Source of the DNA: Adiantum capillus-veneris
Taxonomy: Eukaryota; Streptophyta; Polypodiopsida; Polypodiales; Pteridaceae
DNA length: 64,000 nucleotides
Assembly (NCBI GenBank): GCA_014529385.2
Contig: CM043953.1
Location: 112,038,549-112,102,548, forward strand
Direction: 5' to 3'
Each line of letters starts with the position of its first letter. Position 1 is the stretch's first letter. The translations under genes were made by a program, and so were the position numbers. Below are positions 20,169 through 32,163 of this stretch, piece after piece. The notes under the pieces are model-generated. The model saw nothing but the letters and a program-made list of their open reading frames with translations, searched no databases and was not told where the DNA came from.

Positions 20169-22889
20169 ATGTCAAAGTCAGTTGATGCAATAGGCTCAAC
20201 ACCAAGTTCTTGGTATCCAGATTGTCACTTGCCAAATGGTGGAAGTGATGAGAAAATACACTTGTTCTTTCAAGATAAGTAGAAATTTCCCTTTAAATAT
20301 CGTGGTATTGTTAAGGAGATAAAAAAAGATTGTTCAGATCTTAAAATGTCTCCATCACTTGGAGTAAAGCTACTCAATAGTGACTCCTACTTGTTGGAGC
20401 CTGTGTCCTTTGCTCAAAACTTGGTGAAGGTTGATTATGACGGAGTGACAGTGACAAAAGAAGGGTGGTTGGAGCTTCAAGATGACACCCCAAGTGAGAA
20501 CTTCATAGACTTATGTATTGAGGGCTTTAAGAAGTCAATCAATATTTAGGTAAATTGAGCAGCACAAAGAAGAATAAGAAGCAAAAGAATGAAGACATAG
20601 ATAAAGTAAGTCAACCTAAGACTCTCAAGGAGAGTCAGACTCACTCACTTGAAAACAATAGTAGAAATGTGGCCAAAGAAAATCTTTCAACTATACCCTT
20701 ACAGACTCAACTATACCGTTACAGACTCAAGAAGCAGGAAGTTCTAATGGACTTGTAGTCCTAGCAGTTGAAACCCCCTCAGTGGAGTGGTTGTGGACTC
20801 ATTATCCTTAGCTATGTTGGACTCTATTATACATCCCAAAGAAAAATATTTTGATAAAGAAGTTGCCAAAACTTCTAAAAGTGGGCTAGATGAATACATT
20901 GGAATTAAACACTATTTTAAATATGGTGTACAATTTACACAGTTGATCCGTGTTGAGCAATGAAGCCTTGCAACAAATGGCTATAAATGCAGACCATTGT
21001 CAGATGTGTATGTGAAATACTTCTTGAAGCAATCTACAGGGAACTCTAGGCGAGTCTCCAATGCAGCAAACCTAATTCCATATAGCCCAATTACAAAAAT
21101 GACTTTACAAATAGCTGAAGTGCATGGAGACAAGCTATCAAGATACCACTACTGAATTCTATCTAGTTAGCATTCCATCATAGCGGCTAGAGATTTTTTG
21201 TATACTAAAAGCCTAAGTATGCTTTAAGAAAAGAGTTCTACAAGTTTAGAACTCCAAGGATAGTGGTAGACACTCCCAAAGAGGTTGTTGCTCAAATATC
21301 CAAAATGGAGAACATGGAGAGAATAACAGCAAATGAAGCACCAACCTTATGTGGAGGTCTTGAAGCATACTCTAAACCAACAAAACCCTTCGCAGGAGTT
21401 CCTATCGGTCATCCAAGTAGAGCACCTTGGGATGTAAGTTCCACTTTCCTATGCTTGTTTTTGCTACAAATATGTCTTGAAATATAGTTAATTTCCTTTT
21501 CTTTATTTTGAAGGCCCTTGTAAATGTCCCAAACATCACACGTTCAACCATAAATCATTTGCCAACAAAGAATCACACATGGTCATGTACAATGATGAAA
21601 TCTATGATTAGTGGATAAACATCTTGGAGAAGCATCAGACATCAGTTGCTCGTGGGAAACAACCAAGCACAACAACCTTTAGATGCCTAAATGGTTTAGA
21701 ATATAATGATGTTAAGTTACTACAATCGGAGCTGATAGAAGAGAAGATTTGCTTAGTGACACAACCACATTAAGCAAGCATGCTCTACCTCACTGCACAT
21801 GCAACGAACTTAAGGCAAACCAGGGTTTTTCAGCCTCAAATGTTAATGGCATTTAAATATCTAGATTCATTAATAATAGAAGCTACTTCATGGGATGAAT
21901 GTAAGTCTCATTGTAAAGTTACAGATGAGATCTACAAATCTCTCTTCACAAGCTGTACGCAATGGCTAAATCTCCTGCTACAAAAAACAAAGGAGAAACA
22001 ACCAATTCCTGAGATCACTAGGGAATATGTGCACTGGATCATTGCACAAAAGAATGGCACTTCTAGATTGCAATTTATTTTACCATGGACAGTTAAGTGT
22101 GTTGGAAAGAATTTGGAACACGTTGAGTTTCTTTGTAGTGAGAATAGCTCTACAATTTGTGTTGGTGTTTGTATCATAGATACAACAAACAAAAGTCTTA
22201 CATCTTGTGGTTGGAGTGCTACCCAATTTGGTAAATTAATTGATGGAGTATGTGGGATAGCACATCAACCATTAGATTTTTTAATTGTCGGCTTAGTCAA
22301 GTATCAGCATGCTGCTTCCCTAGAGAAGGCAATTTTTGAAAAAGCTAAATGGTATGAAATGCATGTTCTGCCTTTGAGCTCCTCAATGGGATCAAAGACC
22401 GTCCAAACATGTGCTCTTTGCGAAGTAATTTTTGGGGTCTGTGCATTCTTCAATCAAGGAGATAAGTACACCAGCTACTCTAGTGTTAAAGAGTCATTGT
22501 TGCTGGAGCGAATACATACTCTCCGCATCAACTACAACGAGTATGATGATGTGACCACAGCCAAAGATTTTTTTGCACGTAGTGCAATCAAATGCATCCG
22601 TGTCAAAGAAGATGATCAAGTACTAGAAATCTTCTCATTAGGCTATGAGACTAAAGAGGCACTACAACAACAAAGAAAGGTGATACCAACTGCATGTACT
22701 AGTGATCAAATGACGCAATTGGAAGCTCTTTGCCATTCCATAGTGGAAGAAGACCTTGATCTTAGAAAGTGGGCCGGTGTGGATACCACAGAGAAATCCA
22801 ATGTCAAGGATTCAGAGGAAGAAAAAATTGAAGAACCATTGGATGCAAGTGCTAATTCCATTCTAGAAATTCTACAGGAAACAGGTTAA
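20169..22889 (+). pseudogene. Degenerate multi-segment gene of unknown function inside the palindromic array
   Basis: Coding-like segments share one strand. 20169-20549 is open except for one TAG at 20280 where Trp would fit (D-K-*-K-F-P-F). A Lys-rich piece follows at 20555-20758, then a segment near 20800-21150 (K-E-K-Y-F-D-K-E-V, D-V-Y-V-K-Y-F-L-K). 21263-21435 ends A-P-W-D at a GTAAGT donor, with an acceptor near 21514 (TTTTGAAG). The largest open part is 21780-22889. Frames shift between pieces. I recognise no domain. The intron-like structure argues for a transposon or captured host gene rather than a retroelement polyprotein. Confidence 0.5.
21780..22889 (+). CDS. Hypothetical protein, 369 aa, longest intact part of the unknown gene
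   Basis: Intact frame with protein-like composition. Features: a helical N-terminus, a central region with C-V-G-V-C-I-I-D-T-T and W-S-A-T-Q-F-G-K-L, cysteine pairs around residues 211-222 (C-A-L-C-E-V-I-F-G-V-C), a segment L-R-I-N-Y-N-E-Y-D-D-V, and an acidic C-terminus. No signal peptide or membrane segment is evident. The ATG at 21780 may only be the first Met in an exon whose true start is upstream, since coding-like sequence precedes it. Palindromic arrays flank it on both sides. Function unknown. Confidence 0.45.
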   Translation: MLYLTAHATNLRQTRVFQPQMLMAFKYLDSLIIEATSWDECKSHCKVTDEIYKSLFTSCTQWLNLLLQKTKEKQPIPEITREYVHWIIAQKNGTSRLQFILPWTVKCVGKNLEHVEFLCSENSSTICVGVCIIDTTNKSLTSCGWSATQFGKLIDGVCGIAHQPLDFLIVGLVKYQHAASLEKAIFEKAKWYEMHVLPLSSSMGSKTVQTCALCEVIFGVCAFFNQGDKYTSYSSVKESLLLERIHTLRINYNEYDDVTTAKDFFARSAIKCIRVKEDDQVLEIFSLGYETKEALQQQRKVIPTACTSDQMTQLEALCHSIVEEDLDLRKWAGVDTTEKSNVKDSEEEKIEEPLDASANSILEILQETG

Positions 22890-23224
22890 GCTAGCCACCC
22901 ATGATATTACATTACTGATATTTAGATTATTATTTTTATCATTTTATTTTATTTTTCCCATCTCAAATCCGCCCGTGATGTTAAAAACATTGATGTTTTG
23001 TTTTTTATTTTTCTCAATTTATTTTCTTTGAAAAAATGTGAATTTGTGAGTTTGAGTTTTTCTAAATAAATGAATTAGACTTAATTGTATGATATTATAT
23101 GGACATGTTGTGGAAAATAGAACTCTATATATATATATGGTCATAAGATATATTATGTAATACTAAAAAATTAAGTGATCATATGATATTTGGGAAGAAC
23201 ACACTATGACGTGAGGATAATAGA
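22890..23224. other. AT-rich spacer after the unknown gene
   Basis: Very AT-rich, with a short TATATATATA run near 23130. No gene recognised; it could hold a 3' untranslated region. Confidence 0.35.
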
Positions 23225-23840
23225 GTTCTTTGTAGGCATGGCACCCTATGGCCCTAGGGCCATAGAATCTTCCAAAAGCAAATGGGATACCCAACAACCA
23301 TACGGACGTAGGGTCATTACATAGAGTCTCTAAAAGGGCACATAAGCATTTGGGCTACTCTATAGCCTTAGGTCCATAGGGTGTCAACATAGAATCCCCC
23401 AAAAGCATTTGGGCTACCCTACAATCTTACGGATATAGAGTGATTACATAGAGTCTTTAAAAGCACATATAAGCATTTGGGCTACTCTACAGCCTTGGGG
23501 CCATAGGGTGTCAACATAGAATCCCCAAAAATCATCTAGGACACCCTACAATCTTACAGATATAGAGTGACTACATAGAGTCTCTAAAAGGGCACATAAG
23601 AATTTGGGCTACTCTATAGCCTTAGGGCCATAGAGTGTCAACATAAAATCTCTAGAAGAAAAGATAAGTTATCCAATAGCATTTGGGATTCCCTAAGGCC
23701 TTAGGGCCATAGGGTGCTGTCATAGAATCTCCACGGGGGCACTTAAACCACCCCATGGATGCAAATCACGTATCTCTCTATGGACACATCTTATAAAATA
23801 TCACATGACATCCTATGGCCTTTAAGCATATTCAACATTT
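23225..23840. repeat. Palindromic array, block 3 with ~120-bp higher-order units
   Basis: A longer unit repeats about four times: GCATTTGGGCTACTCTA, CAGCCTTAGGGCCATAGGGT, GTCAACATAGAATCCCC, ATATAGAGTGACTACATAGA, GTCTCTAAAAGGGCACATAA. The palindromic core is the same as in the main block. Confidence 0.85.
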
Positions 23841-24714
23841 GTTGTAAATACCAGTTACTTGCTTAGATAGTAAACATCAAGTATCAAAGTGCAAATGGTT
23901 CATGAAGCATTTGTTCTTTTGAATTATGTGAAGATCTAGTTCTTCAATTGCAACAAGATTTTATTCAAAAATATAAAGTGCAAGTATTTTGGTCCAAACT
24001 ATGATTTTTTTTCTTCTAGATGACGTAGAGAATTGGAATTCATATCTGAAATTTTAATTATAGAGGGAAGCTAGGACTAGTATAGTTTTTTAGCTTGTCA
24101 TGTACCAATGAGAACATTGTATCAAGGTTTATTGCAAAGAAATGATTGTATAATGTATGACAATTTTTTAAGTTAGTAATTAGATTGTATTTTAGGTGTT
24201 AAATCAAAGACAAGCAAATGCATTGAAGTGAAAATCTTAGACCTAGTAATGAAAATTTTGGATGTGTTTACACTTTCAAAAATCTTCCTTTTGAATTTTG
24301 TGACCTTGATTAGTTTCTTGAGCATGTTTTCTTAACATATCAAAGAGATGCCACCCTTTCAATCCTTTCAAAAATTCCAACATCCTATATTTTTGAAGAT
24401 TTTGTAAGACAACCAAATTTACATACAAGGTTATTAGGAACATAGAGAAAATTTAATGTGTTATTGAATTTAATAATATAAGAAATAATTATTTGTGATC
24501 ATGTGACTTGAAAATCAAGAAAACCATGAAATTTAAGACTTAGAAAACTATCTAGCATTTAAAATGAGCACCTACAAAGCTATTGTTGATTCTATTTTCA
24601 ATGCTCCCATTTGCACTTTGAAATCTAATGTTAGTATTATTTGTACTTTTCTCTTTTCATAAGGGCATAGGTTATTGTCCAAATCCAAACTCCTTTTATA
24701 GTCTACAATTGAAA
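23841..24714. other. AT-rich spacer, nothing recognised
   Basis: No convincing reading frame, terminal repeat or RNA gene. Composition is uniformly AT-rich. Confidence 0.4.
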
Positions 24715-25684
24715 AGGACCCTATGGTCTTCAGGTCATGAGGGTGGCATAGTTTATGCATCACATGTTTTTAGCATATTTGGATGTATTGTGTGATGGTC
24801 CAAGTGATACTTAAGAAGCCAAGATAAATAGGATCTATGTGACACTACGGACTCTTATGTTAAAATCATACCATGCTATGGTCAAACCATACAAAGGGCA
24901 CCATATTTTCCTTGGTCCATAGGGTCCCAATATAGAGCTCCTATAGATACAGTTAGGTCACCAATGATGTTGGGGCCATTGACTACTCCTTGTTTAAAGT
25001 ACATTAAGATGTTAAAGAATAGGGCATCTTTGCCACCTTATGGTCGTAAGTCCATAGGGTTGTCTAACTAACATAAAGGGAACCCTTTGACACCATGATC
25101 TATATTATGTCGACCGAGTAAAAATATCAAAGCGTTGTGATGAGATGACCAAAATGTAACCTATGTCCACAGGCTATAGATTGATCTCATTTTTTCTACA
25201 AGGTACTCCATATAGTCCCTATAGCCATAGGGCTATAGGTGGTACATATATAAATCATTCTACAATATTAGAACTATAATTCTCTCTCTTTTTATAACCT
25301 ATAAAAAACCTTTTTTTATGGTCCTAACTCCATAAAAAGACATATTTTTGGCTTTCGTAGAGTCTTAAAAATATCCACAAAGAGAATCCTATGGCCATTA
25401 GGCCATATGCTAAAATGTGGGTTTCTTCTAAAACCTATTATCAACAACCTTGTATCAAATCATACCATGCTATGGTCATAAAAACATATAAAGGGCACCC
25501 TATTGCTCTCTACCACCCTATGGCCATAAATCCTTTGGCCATAAAATAGAGGGAAAAACCTTTGGCACTATGATCTGTGTAATGTTGAGTAAAAAGATCA
25601 AGGGGTTGTGGTGAGATTACCAAAATGTACCCTATGCCCAAAGGCTATATACTTATGCTAGTTCTCTATAACGTACCATATAGG
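24715..25684. repeat. Palindromic array, diverged block 4
   Basis: Contains CATGCTATGGTCA-AACCATA-AAGGGCACC twice (about 24865-24905 and 25465-25500), ATAGCCATAGGGCTATAGG near 25220, and other CTATGGCC motifs. It ends where gypsy B begins near 25685. Confidence 0.7.
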
Positions 25685-25692
25685 GCTGCCTT

Positions 25693-26472
25693 TTAATACC
25701 TTGTCTTCGTGTCAGAGAATGGACGGGGGCTACAATACCTCTTCTTGGTACTCCATCTTTGGTGGGTCTCAATGATTGCTTCTTGAGGTGGCTCTCCTTT
25801 GTAAGGCTTTAATAGGCTCACGTGGAAAGCATTGTGCATGAGCCAATGGTTGGGAAACTTGAGTTGATAGTCCATCTCATTGATTGGCCTAAGAATTAAA
25901 AAGGGACCATAGTACCTTTTTTCTAGCTTAGCATAGTACTTTTGGTGTCCTTTAGAATTCTTGCTCGTTGTGTGCCTTAATCGAGCCTTGGGAAACTAGA
26001 GCAAGACCCAATCATTTTGTTTAAATGCTAGGGCTCTTCTATGATTATCAGCAGTAGCCTTTTGCCTTTGTTGAGAGATGGATATATTATCCTTAATCTT
26101 TCAAAAAGATTCTTGCAAGTCTCGGCTATATTCATCTGAAGCGAAAATCTTCCCGTGTACCTTGAGTAGCAGGGGACTTTTTTATCTTCCCTCTATCACC
26201 TCAAAAGGTTATTTTCCCATGGAAGTATGTACAGTGTTATTGTAATCATACTCCACTAAGGGTAAGTACTTCTCCCAGGACTTTTGATCTACTTTTGGGA
26301 CATAAGATTTTAGTAGATCAAGGACTATTAGGTTAGCTATTTCACTTTGGCCATCCATTTGGGGATGATAGGTCAAAGAGAGGTTTAGCCTTGTACCTAA
26401 ATTCTCAAAGACACCCTTCCAAAAATTCCCTGTCATTCTAGGATCTCTATCTGACACTATGGACATTGGCAA
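25693..26472 (-). pseudogene. Integrase core and C-terminal domain of gypsy B
   Basis: 26472-26209 carries I-V-S-D-R-D-P-R-M-T (second catalytic Asp) and Y-H-P-Q-M-D-G-Q-S-E (catalytic Glu region), then Y-L-P-L-V-E-Y-D-Y-N-N. 25875-25693 shows the typical C-terminal run Q-L-K-F-P-N-H-W-L-M-H-N-A-F-H-V-S-L-L-K-P-Y. Stops and frameshifts lie between them. Confidence 0.85.
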
Positions 26473-26796
26473 TTCATGGTACTTAAAGATTTATGATATA
26501 AAGAGGGTTGCCATTTGATAGTCTTTTAGACAGGTATGAAATGTGCTTGTTTGCTAAACCTATCTACTATCGTCCGTATTCCTGCATTCCCATGGATAGA
26601 ATTGGGTAATCTAGAGATAAAATCCATGGATATGCTCTCCCACAATGAATTAGGAATTAGCAAAAGTGAAGCATTCTAGGTTACTTCCCTCTATCCAACT
26701 TCATCATTTGGCATACCACACATTTTGAGACATACTCTTGTATGTTTTTTTCATGGTAGACCAAGAGAAATATGTTTCTATCCCTTTTAGGGTAGA

Positions 26797-28243
26797 CTAA
26801 ATCCCTCTATGCCCCGCATGAGGAGGAGCATGAGATTCATACATTACTTTCTCACGTAGTGAGTTAGTAACGCATAGTCTACTACCATAGAGAAGATAAC
26901 AATCCTGTAGGGTAAATGGTTCTTCCTTCTTCCCTAGGGCAAGGGATGAAATTACATCTCTAAAATTGGGATTGATTGCATACTCATCTATCATAGAAGA
27001 TCGATTGCATACTCATCTATCATAGAAGATAGATCATTGTGAGTTGCTATGGATACCGCATTCACTCTCGGCCGTCTTGAGAGTGCATCAGCTACTTGAT
27101 TATGCTTGTGAGCAATGTGAGCAATATGAAAATGAAATTGCAAAAGGAAATTTTCCCACATCATTTGTTTGTCGGAGATCTTGGTATGCGTCATGAAGTA
27201 CTTAAGGCTATGGTTATCCATTCGCAGAATACAAGGGGTCCCCAGTAAATAGTGCTTCCATGAATATAGAGCATGTAGAGGTGCTAAGAGTTCCTTCTCA
27301 TATATGCTTAGAGCTTGCTCAACAAGGTTGATCCTTCAACTTTCATAGGCTATGGTGTGCCCTTATTGGAACAAAATAGATCCAAGGAAATCACCACAAG
27401 TGTCCCATTGAACCTCAAATGGCTTTGAGAGATCCAGTAGTGTAAGCACAAGTTGAGAGATAAGCTTCTCTTTAAGCCTTTCAAAAGCGCTAATCTCCTT
27501 GGTGGACCATAATTACCTTACATTTTTCTTTGTTAGGTCATGTAATGGTTCTGCTATTTGTGAGAACTTTTCTATGAAGCGTCTATAGTATGCACACATA
27601 CCTTAAAGCTTCTGAGTTCATGCAAATTTCTTGGATTAGGCCATCCTTTTATTATTTACAGCTTTGATGGATCCATTTGTATCCCATCTTGAGAGATAAT
27701 GTGACCTAAATACTGAATCTCTTGTAAGAAAACCTCACTTTTCTTTTGATTAATAAAAAGTTTATTCTCTCTTAGAACTTGAAATATTACTTGGAGGTGT
27801 TGCTTGTGTTCTTCTAATTAATTAGAGTAGATAATTATATCATCAAATAAATCTCCAACAAAGGTTTGGGGAGGCCTGAATAGCTTCTCCATCAAGCGGT
27901 TAAATGTGGCCGTCAAGCCAAAAGGCATGATAATGTACTCATAAAGACCAAACACAATGCAAAATGCGGTCTTTACAATGTCTTAATCAACTATCCTTAT
28001 TTGATGGTAGCCACGTTTTAGGTCAATCCTACTAAAGTAAGTTGATCCTTGTAGCTCATCAAATAGGTCTTGTACCCGTGGAGCGAGAAACCTATTCTTG
28101 ATAGTGATGCTATTTAGTGCTCTATAGTCGACACACATACGATGTGTGCCATCTTTATTTTGCACTAATAACATTGGTGAACAAAATGGAGATGACCTAG
28201 GCCTAACCATGCCTTTCTCAACTAACTCATGCACTTGCCGCAT
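26797..28243 (-). pseudogene. RT, RNase H and HHCC region of gypsy B
   Basis: RT starts with E-K-G-M-V-R-P-R-S-S-P-F and C-V-D-Y-R-A-L-N (28243 onward). The Y-x-D-D box appears as L-F-D-D-I-I-I-Y-S. RNase H ends with H-K-H-N-Q-V-A-D-A-L-S-R-R (about 27080). The zinc domain has H-A-P-P-H-A-G-H-R-G. At 26969-27030 a ~29-bp direct duplication repeats the M-I-D-E-Y-A-I segment. Confidence 0.85.
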
Positions 28244-28339
28244 AATCTCGTCTTGTTGAGCTTGGGAAACTCTATAAGGAGGTGTATTAGGTGGTGAACT
28301 TCCTGGAGGAAGTTCAATTGCATGGTCGTCGTTGCCTCG

Positions 28340-29137
28340 TCATTTGGGAGGTAGTTCACAAGGGATATCGTCAATAAAAACATCATGGAACCCCTTGAAG
28401 AAATTTGATAACTGTAATTCCATTTGATTGTTTATATTTTCTTTTGCTAAAGCGCTAGGTTCATTTTGAGAATCTTTAACAGAAATTGTGTACACAAAAA
28501 TAGAGCTCTTTATTGAGTTATTGAAAGATTGCTTATGGACAACAGGTATGGTACTACCCAACTCCTTAGCATCTATGTACATATGTTTTTCCTTGAACCT
28601 AAAGTAGATTTTCCTTTCAGGGAATGTAACATTGGCCGTCATGCAATCAAACCACGGTGTCCCTAGGATTACATCCTCCTACTTGAGAGGAGAGATAAAG
28701 AAATCCTCTTTGTCCACATAGCTTTGGACATGGAGCCTCAAATTCCCAATTAAGGGAGTGACTGAGGCTTCTTCTCCCATCTCATAGGCTTGGATGCCTT
28801 GCTTGGTGGCCAACTCTATGGATATGAAATTGTGAGTAGAACTAGGGTCAAAGAGAATAAAAGCATCAGTTTCTCTTACCTTCCCCCAAGCATGGCATAG
28901 AGTAGATCCTTTGTGATGAGCATCCTCTTCTTGAATTTCGATCAAGGTAGCTCTAGGAGACTCATTACATGTATTCTTGTGCGGGCAAGCACGATAGGCA
29001 TGCCCTTGCTCCCTGCGCTTGAAACAACGGTTATCTTTCCGATAATGTTCTAGCTCTTCATGAGAGATAATATTTTTGCCTTTATAAACTCCCTTCTCCT
29101 TAGCTTTTTTGTTGTTGGCGTTGCATTTAGGAGACAT
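28340..29137 (-). pseudogene. Zinc knuckle and protease of gypsy B
   Basis: 29137-28679 holds C-F-K-R-R-E-Q-G-H-A-Y-R-A-C, a CCHC knuckle in which the second Cys reads Arg. F-I-L-F-D-P-S-S-T-H-N-F-I-S follows, matching the clade's D-S-G-S-T-H-N-F-I-S with a changed active-site triplet. 28642-28340 is the protease-RT linker, ending at the start of the usual S-P-P-x-R pattern. Both changes argue for loss of function. Confidence 0.8.
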
Positions 29138-29469
29138 TTAGGCATTTTCCTTCCCCTTAGGCTCATTACGGTCCTTGTTTTTTGTGGGCTTAAGATTTCT
29201 CTTAGCCCCTTGTTAGAAGTTGATTCGTCAAGCCACCATGGTATGGTGTGTGATCGCAAATATGGTGCGTGGCCTTTGGGAGTTAGCATAATCCACCATA
29301 TCTTTTGTTAAACCCACACAAAATTAATTTTTTTTGCTTTCCAGAATCCATCTTTTAAAAGACAATGGCTTTGAGATGTAATTCCCAAGACTTGTCTACA
29401 TATTTGTGAATAGATTTTTAGGGAGAGAACTTCCACCTTTTCCATTCAGTGAGTAATTTGTCTTTGGCA

Positions 29470-30535
29470 TCAGTAGCCAAAAATTACTTCATGATGGAAG
29501 CTCTTAAAGCTTTCCACGTTTGTGGACTTCACCATTTTCCCGTAGGCTAAACCACTAGCGGACTTTTGAAAATGCATGGCTACATGATGTAGCTTAGAGG
29601 ACTCCATGAAGCCTCCCTCTCCAAATGCCGCATCAAATTGCTGGATAAAGGACAAGAGTTTGTCCATAGCACCAAAAGTGCCATTGCAGGTAAGGAAAGA
29701 GATGTTCTTTTCTCCCTCTTTGAACTATTTGAGCTTGGATAACCTCTTCCATATGGCATAGGATTTCATATGGTCTCTTCTTTAATGTGGTTCAAAGAGT
29801 GGCACCATCACTTTCTTCAGAAGAGGAAGAGTATGAGGAGGATGGAGAAGAGGGTGACCTCTTTCTCGCCTTTCTCTTCCCTTGTTCCTCCTTGTCTGCA
29901 CCATCACTTTATTCAGAAGAGGAAGAGGATGAATAATATGGAGAAGAGGGTGACCTCTTTTTTACCTTTTTCTTCTCTTGTTTTCTCTCGTCCCTCTTTG
30001 AATTATGGTGTAGAGAAGTATGCAATGTTCTTCTCCATTTAGGGGGTGCTAGAGAGCATTTTTATTGTAGTCTTTGTGGAGCCATCTCCGTTAAGGTGGT
30101 AGGAGACTCACTTCTTTCTTGTTCTTTTGGTGAGGGCTCTACCTTTGAAATTTGGGTTCTCCTTTGAGAGGGAGATGCATCATCGAGTAGTAATTTTTTG
30201 AGCCCTTTGTACGGATCCTACTCTTCTTCCCTTATCGGAGAGAGTCCTCTTTTGGAAGTATCACTAGGAGCCTTCCTAGGTAATCCCTCTTCTTGGTGGG
30301 GAGTTTGGAGAATACCATGGGTGCACAATTGTTGTAGCACTTCTCCTTGGACGGATGGGTTGTCCAGGGCTTGTTGAAGCCTAGAAACAAGATAGTTTAC
30401 AAGCATAGGGACATCATTAGTTTCTCCTTCATTAGCAAAATCAAAGGTATCAACACTCATTTCAATCTCTTTTCCTTTGTCTACCATACTAGAAAACTTT
30501 AGGTGCAAAATTTTACTTGTACTTTGGCACTTCAA
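29470..30535 (-). pseudogene. Gag region of gypsy B
   Basis: 29667-29470 has the capsid-like F-Q-K-S-A-S-G-L-A-Y and F-K-S-F-H-H-E-V. 30535-30218 is the N-terminal part (Q-Q-A-L-D-N-P, V-L-Q-Q-L-C-T-H-G). Between them, about 29807-29995, a ~100-bp Ser/Glu-rich segment is tandemly duplicated. Confidence 0.65.
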
Positions 30536-30885
30536 GTCCTAGTTTCTACTCCTCTTTACCTTCAAGGATAAGCACTTAGGCATCTATACCCGTGGCTCGA
30601 ATATTATTAATTGCAAAGTATAGAAGAGAGGGTTCAACAGAGCCAAGATAGCATCGGTTCCTGTCAGCTTCTAATAGCTCAATAATGGTTAAGCCATAAG
30701 CAAGTCTTGTAGGACTCCATTATTAAGACCATAGCTCTCAACGGTGTCCACGTTAGCTGCATAAAGTAGGCATGCTTCAAGGGTGAAAAATACCTCTTCT
30801 ACTTACCCTTTTGCAATTAATAACACCAACCATTTGTAGCAAGATTGAGGACCTCTCTTCTTGAGCAAGAAAAGAGAAACTAATA

Positions 30886-30898
30886 GCTGTGATACCAA
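30886..30898 (-). promoter_or_regulatory. Primer binding site of gypsy B
   Basis: Minus strand TTGGTATCACAGC, close to the initiator tRNA-Met complement TGGTATCAGAGC, directly after the LTR end (CA at 30899-30900). Confidence 0.75.
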
Positions 30899-31690
30899 TG
30901 TAGCATTTAATGCACTAGTAACTTGTGTGTAGTGGAAATTGATAACATAGTGAGCATTTCATTAAGAACAAGTTCGTAATGAGCATAGATAGAGTACTTA
31001 ATTTGTGAAAGCAACATAGCAATTTACACCTAGCTAATTTGGCATTGACAATACTTAAAAGAGAGAGAAATAGAAAAATTGACAACACTTGAGGATCGGA
31101 TATACATGGATCAGGTCCCCCCTCCATAAAGGCTTTGTATTATAGCTTCTCCAATCAAAGGAGATTTTTGTACAATACAATCTTTGTGTTCCTTGATAAA
31201 ACTAGTTGGTGTAATGAAGATGGAAGCTTCGTACATCAAATTATGCTTGAAAAACACACCTAGTGTCCCTAGACTCATTGCCAAGACCTCACACACCTTC
31301 CAAAATGGTGGGAGATAGCATGGAATGAGGATAGATTGCTAGCCTTGTGACATGTGTCCCCCTTTCCCCTTTAGTGAGAGCTTTAAGTAATTAACTAGTT
31401 CATTTAACTCTCATTGGACCTCTTAGTCTTTTGGCCAATAGGAATCAAGAAAGCCATTGGGTTGTTGAATGCTCATTGGAACCCTTGATAGAATGTCCAA
31501 TAGTCTTCTAGGAAACTTAATTTCTATTGGTTCTTTTATCAGAGTTTTCAAATTGATTATACTAACTTTACTCTAGCCGAATTTTCAATGGTCCACCTCT
31601 ATGTCCATCTAATATGATTTGAGGGAAGCTTGGGGGAAACTGGCCTAGGAGCCTGACATGTGTCGAGTATTCCCTTTGTGTAAAGAGGGA
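30899..31690 (-). repeat. 5' LTR of gypsy B (outer end approximate)
   Basis: The inner end is fixed by the PBS. The outer end is uncertain because the 3' LTR is missing and the copia at 31693 starts next to it. Confidence 0.55.
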
Positions 31691-31692
31691 GT

Positions 31693-31801
31693 TGTTACCA
31701 TATACATGTGGTAGTGATGTAACACACTCTCTATTGTGTGCCTTGAGTTTCCTTTGTCTTCTCCAAGCTGTGTGTGTTTCTCTGCAACCCTAATTCCAAC
31801 A
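31693..31801 (+). repeat. 5' LTR of outer copia (109 bp)
   Basis: Begins TGTTACCATATACATGTGG and ends CCAACA before the PBS. The first ~28 bp match the 3' LTR at 41784 exactly. 109 bp is very short for copia, so internal loss is possible. Confidence 0.75.
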
Positions 31802-31803
31802 AT

Positions 31804-31815
31804 TGGTATCAAAGC
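31804..31815 (+). promoter_or_regulatory. Primer binding site of outer copia
   Basis: TGGTATCAAAGC, one base from the initiator tRNA-Met complement. Confidence 0.85.
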
Positions 31816-32163
31816 AGGTCACGTCCTCCCGGGCTTAGTCGCCAGCTGCTCCAGCACACGCCTGCTCACTTTCTCTGATTTCAGTGAGCTTTGGCGAGCA
31901 TTTGCAAGTCGACAAATATTTTGGGTGAGCTTAGAGAGCTCGGTCTGCTCAGAATTTTGATTTGGGTTTATTTCGACCTCCGTTTCCACTACAGGCAGTA
32001 CTGCACAGGCTATTTCATCACTTTGTGCATAATTTCTGTCAATGTCATTTTCTGTATAACAGGTTCCTTATAGTCTTCTACGGTTTGTGCTATATAGCAC
32101 AGGTTATTCCTTTTTCGTTTCTCCTATTTTCGGGCAGTTTTCACATCAGGTGCAGCATTTACC

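Larger units (their letters stand above)
25685..31690 (-). mobile_element. Ty3/gypsy retrotransposon B, 3' end missing
   Basis: On the minus strand: 5' LTR (from about 31690 down to 30899), PBS, gag (30535-29470), zinc knuckle and protease (29137-28679), RT (28243-27600), RNase H (to about 26990), HHCC zinc domain (26994-26797), integrase (to 26209) and the integrase C-terminal domain (25875-25693). It stops at the palindromic array with no 3' LTR. Many frameshifts and stops. Confidence 0.88.

Noticed and set aside
20280-20282. Stops removable by RNA editing (U to C)
   Set aside because: Such editing is known from organelles of some land plants, not nuclear transposons; methylation decay explains the stops more simply.
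24572-24763. Short minus-strand frame
   Set aside because: Random open frame in AT-rich spacer.
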